A stretch of 5,781 bases of DNA, taken from NCBI GenBank assembly GCA_015654915.1, contig JAATFY010000042.1, positions 1 to 5,781 of the forward strand. The letters are read 5' to 3'. Positions 3,205 to 5,781 of this stretch are shown piece after piece (position 1 is the stretch's first letter; each line of letters begins with the position of its first letter). The notes under the pieces were generated by a model. That model did no database searches, was not told the origin of the DNA, and saw only the letters and a program-made list of their open reading frames with translations. Source of the stretch: Rhodospirillales bacterium (GTDB lineage: Bacteria > Pseudomonadota > Alphaproteobacteria > UBA9219). A program made the position numbers and the translations under genes.

Positions 3205-5781
3205 ATGTATTTAGGCATCGATCTCGGCACATCCAACAGCGTCATCGCAGGCATCGAAGACGGTAAAGCGCGCGTCTTCCGTCCCGCCGACGGCGGCGAA
3301 GTGCTGCCGTCCGTCATCTATATCGACAAGCGCGGGCACCGGCTCTATGGCCGACGCGCCCATGACCAAGCCCTTGTCTCGCCCGAAAATGTGGCGGCGG
3401 GCTTCAAGCGATTGATGGGAACCTCGACGCCGATTGAGATCAAGGGTGCCGAACTTACATTGACGCCGGAAGAATGTTCCGCCGAGATTATTCGCCAGTT
3501 GCTGGGACAGGCCGCGACCGAGACCGGCAGCGACAAGGTAACCGGCGCAGTCGTTACCATTCCCGCCGCCTTCAACCAGATGCAATCCGAAGCAACCTTG
3601 CGCGCCGCCAAAATGGCGGGACTCGAGCGTGTCGATTTGTTGCAGGAACCGATCGCCGCCGCCATGGCCGCGATGGAAGGCGCCAAACGTTCCGGCCAGT
3701 TTCTTGTCTACGATCTCGGCGGCGGCACGTTCGACGTAGCGCTGGCCCAAGCCATCAACGGCGAAGTGAATATCGTCACCCATCAGGGCATCAATATGCT
3801 GGGCGGACGCGATTTTGACCGCATGATCGTCAACGAGATCGTGCGCCCGTGGCTGGTCACCACGTTCGACCTGCCGGAAAATTTCCAGCGCGACGCGCAA
3901 TACCAGCGCCTGATCCGCGTGGCGCAACTGGCGGCCGAAAAAGCCAAGATCGAATTGTCGTCGAACGAGGAAACCACCATTTTCGCGTCCGATGAAGATG
4001 TTCGCCTGATCGACCAGAGCGAAATGGAAATTTACCTGGACGTGCCGCTGAGCCGCGCGCAGCTGGAAGATTTGATCCGCAAACCGATCATGCAGACCAT
4101 CGACATGATCCGCAGCCTGCTCAGCGAAAACAATTACAAGAACGAGGACATTGACCGCATCGTCTTTATCGGCGGCCCGAGCCGTATTCCCCTTGTGCGC
4201 GAGATGGTGTCCAACGAGCTTGGAATCGCCGCCGACCTGAAAACCGATCCGATGACCGCCGTTGCCGTCGGCGCGGCTTATTATTGTGAAAGCCGCCAGT
4301 GGGACAAGGATAATGTCAGCGCACCGAAACCGAAGGAAGCGGTCGCGACAACGCCCGCTCCTGCGGCCGCTGCTGCTGCGCCCGCATCGCCTTCTGCCGC
4401 CGGTGCCGCGCAGGAAGCGAGTCTTTCATTCCAGTTCACGGCCCGCACGCCGGACGACAAGACCGTCATCACACTCAATGTGAAGGGCGATGCCGGACAA
4501 AACCAGTTGCAGATCAAATCGAAAGACTGGGATTCCGGTCTTCTGCCGGTGACGGACGGCCTTACCATCGCCGTTCCGCTCAAGGAAATGGGCGAACACA
4601 AATTCGACGTCCGCGTCGTGGACGACAAAGCCAAGCCTTTGCCGCAACACGACCAGACGCTGACCATCACGCGGCTGGTCGCGGCCACCGGCAGCATCCC
4701 CGCCGCGCAAACGATTGCCGTCAAGGCGCTCGATCACGCCTACGCGCAGGAAAACGTCCTCCTGCCCATTGTTAAGAAGGGCGACCTGCTGCCCGCCAGC
4801 GGACAGGCCAAATTCAAAAGCGCGCGCAATCTCAAGCCGCACGAATCCGGCTACCTGAATTTCGAATTGTTCCAGGTCGAATATCCCGAACGCATCGACC
4901 TTAACCTGTGCGTCGGCGTGTTCCGCATCGGCGGCGAGGATTTACCCGACGCCTATCTGGTTAAGGAAGGCGATCCGATTACCTTCGACTGGCAGATGAG
5001 CGACAGCGGCACGTTGCAGGCCACCGTCCGGCTCGATAACGGCGTCAATGGTCCGCTCGATCTCAAAGCGCCGCGTTTTTATGCGCCGCAGGTGGGGCAG
5101 ATTTCCTTCAGCGGCAAAGACGGCGCGACGTTTGCGGGCGCCATCGTCAAGCAAGGCGAAGAAGAATGGGGCGATCTCGCCGCCGCCGTCGGCCCCGAAG
5201 GCGGGCCCGAAATCAAATTGCTGCAAACGCGGCTGGTCGAGCAGCGTGAGATATTGGATGAATCCGGCGACGACGCCGAAGTGATCCGGCGCGTGGCGGA
5301 AGAATCGCGCTTCATCCGGCAGGATATCGCCCGCATCGGCAAGAAACATCGCGGCGCCATGCTGCAGCGACGCTTGGGCAAAATGACGGCGATCTTCAAC
5401 CGTATCGCCCGCGCCCATACCGACAAGGTCGAGGCCGCGCGTTTCGACAACCATACCTTCAAGGTTCAGGAAATCATCGATGCGGGCGACGAAAAAAGCT
5501 TTGACGATGCCGACCTGCATCTGGCCGAAATGCGCGATTTGTTCTTCAGCATCGCCTGGCGCGATCCGGATTATGTCCAGACCTGGTTCAAGCGGCTTGT
5601 CGGCGAGCCGTATCTGTTTCCCGACACGGCGGAATTCGAGGCTCTGGTCAAGGAAGGCGAAGAGCTGCAGAAAAAAGGCGACCGCGATAAATTCAAGGAG
5701 CTGGTTAACCGCATGCTGAACGCCCGCATTGCCTTGGGCGCCAGCGATATTGCGGGCGAATTGGCGACGATTGTGAAGGCG
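3205..5781 (+). CDS. Hsp70-like chaperone with extra domain and long C-terminal tail, 3'-truncated by window edge
   Basis: An 859-codon open frame that still has no stop at the window edge; it encodes a divergent Hsp70-family ATPase, probably cytoplasmic as no signal peptide is seen. Nucleotide-binding domain, residues 1 to about 365: phosphate-1 GIDLGTSNSV (4-13), Lys68 in FKRLMG (DnaK Lys70 equivalent), Pro120 in VVTIPAAFN, EPIAAAMA (148-155), phosphate-2 YDLGGGTFDVAL (169-180, Thr175 matching DnaK Thr199), EKAKIELSS, and the adenosine motif RIVFIGGPSRIP (318-329). Next come an Ala/Pro-rich spacer (about 371-405), a predicted beta-rich segment (about 406-495) not found in DnaK, then a region resembling a degenerate substrate-binding beta domain (about 500-615; GVFRIGGEDLPDAYL and ITFDWQMSDSGTLQATVRL recall the end of the DnaK domain). 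A long charged helical tail (about 665-859) follows. The DnaK-type DVLLLD linker is absent. DnaK is about 640 aa. Start: first ATG after an in-frame TGA at 3187-3189; it gives MYLGIDLGT, the expected N-terminus. No clear Shine-Dalgarno. Confidence 0.92.
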   Translation, partial: MYLGIDLGTSNSVIAGIEDGKARVFRPADGGEVLPSVIYIDKRGHRLYGRRAHDQALVSPENVAAGFKRLMGTSTPIEIKGAELTLTPEECSAEIIRQLLGQAATETGSDKVTGAVVTIPAAFNQMQSEATLRAAKMAGLERVDLLQEPIAAAMAAMEGAKRSGQFLVYDLGGGTFDVALAQAINGEVNIVTHQGINMLGGRDFDRMIVNEIVRPWLVTTFDLPENFQRDAQYQRLIRVAQLAAEKAKIELSSNEETTIFASDEDVRLIDQSEMEIYLDVPLSRAQLEDLIRKPIMQTIDMIRSLLSENNYKNEDIDRIVFIGGPSRIPLVREMVSNELGIAADLKTDPMTAVAVGAAYYCESRQWDKDNVSAPKPKEAVATTPAPAAAAAAPASPSAAGAAQEASLSFQFTARTPDDKTVITLNVKGDAGQNQLQIKSKDWDSGLLPVTDGLTIAVPLKEMGEHKFDVRVVDDKAKPLPQHDQTLTITRLVAATGSIPAAQTIAVKALDHAYAQENVLLPIVKKGDLLPASGQAKFKSARNLKPHESGYLNFELFQVEYPERIDLNLCVGVFRIGGEDLPDAYLVKEGDPITFDWQMSDSGTLQATVRLDNGVNGPLDLKAPRFYAPQVGQISFSGKDGATFAGAIVKQGEEEWGDLAAAVGPEGGPEIKLLQTRLVEQREILDESGDDAEVIRRVAEESRFIRQDIARIGKKHRGAMLQRRLGKMTAIFNRIARAHTDKVEAARFDNHTFKVQEIIDAGDEKSFDDADLHLAEMRDLFFSIAWRDPDYVQTWFKRLVGEPYLFPDTAEFEALVKEGEELQKKGDRDKFKELVNRMLNARIALGASDIAGELATIVKA

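Noticed and set aside
3185..3210. CTTGAA followed by CCCAATGTAT, resembling a heat-shock sigma-32 (RpoH) promoter in front of the Hsp70-like gene
   Set aside because: The spacer is only 10 nt, shorter than the roughly 13-17 nt of known RpoH promoters, and the -10 part overlaps the start codon, so the transcript would begin inside the gene. No alternative downstream start fits the family N-terminus.
3014..3232. 72-codon minus-strand frame ending in an ATGA overlap with the methyltransferase start, possible leader peptide
   Set aside because: Its only ATG lies inside the Hsp70-like gene, no in-frame ATG, GTG or TTG follows the AAGGAGG at 3065-3071, and the composition is not protein-like. The overlap is probably chance.
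3211..3927. 238-codon minus-strand frame opposite the Hsp70-like gene
   Set aside because: It is antisense to the conserved ATPase domain; long antisense frames are common in GC-rich genes, and its product has no recognisable motifs.
4942..5520. 192-codon minus-strand frame opposite the 3' part of the Hsp70-like gene
   Set aside because: Same reason: it mirrors a frame with clear Hsp70-type continuity and shows no motifs of its own.
1..5781. A defence island, mobile element, CRISPR array or RNA gene
   Set aside because: I looked on both strands for direct repeats, transposase or integrase motifs, tRNA-like cloverleaf sequences and toxin-antitoxin pairs and saw none; the gene content looks like ordinary chromosomal core and near-core genes.

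Overview
The window reads as a typical stretch of an alphaproteobacterial chromosome. It is GC-rich in coding DNA. Its proteins look alphaproteobacterial: a DUF1150-type protein ending in SVH (a family I know mainly from Alphaproteobacteria), a PtsN-type IIA protein, and an RsmB/NOP methyltransferase of the PAD...YIGSKDR type. I cannot name a genus. Codon use looks uniform, and I found no insertion sequence, integrase, tRNA, rRNA, CRISPR array or tandem repeat array.

Layout. Positions 1-376 (+) hold the 3' part of ptsN, the nitrogen-PTS EIIA gene. It converges on a small DUF1150-family gene (395-616, -) across an 18-bp gap. An AT-rich divergent intergenic region (617-796) separates that gene from a 294-aa ferritin-like di-iron protein (797-1681, +). 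A perfect 8-bp hairpin lies just upstream of the ferritin-like gene's ribosome binding site. The ferritin-like gene converges, with only 7 bp between stop codons, on an RsmB/NOP-type RNA m5C methyltransferase gene (1689-3017, -). A second divergent intergenic region (3018-3204) leads to the largest gene of the window, an Hsp70-like chaperone that starts at 3205 (+) and is still open at 5781 (859 codons, no stop).

The item most worth attention is the Hsp70-like protein. Its ATPase domain looks complete, with phosphate-1, phosphate-2 and adenosine motifs, catalytic Lys and Thr equivalents and a conserved Pro. The canonical hydrophobic inter-domain linker (DVLLLD in DnaK) is not visible. In its place are an Ala/Pro-rich spacer and about 90 residues of extra, apparently beta-rich sequence, followed by a degenerate substrate-binding beta domain and a long charged helical tail. 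The protein is more than 220 residues longer than DnaK and unfinished at the window edge. The second item is the ferritin-like protein, which keeps a full set of four Glu and two His di-iron ligands but is of unknown function.

The genes do not form one operon: strands alternate +, -, +, -, +. Any functional link (DUF1150 and Hsp70 in stress or proteostasis, methyltransferase in ribosome maturation) is inference from proximity only. I see no clear evidence of a mobile or defence system here. Promoter calls are weak.
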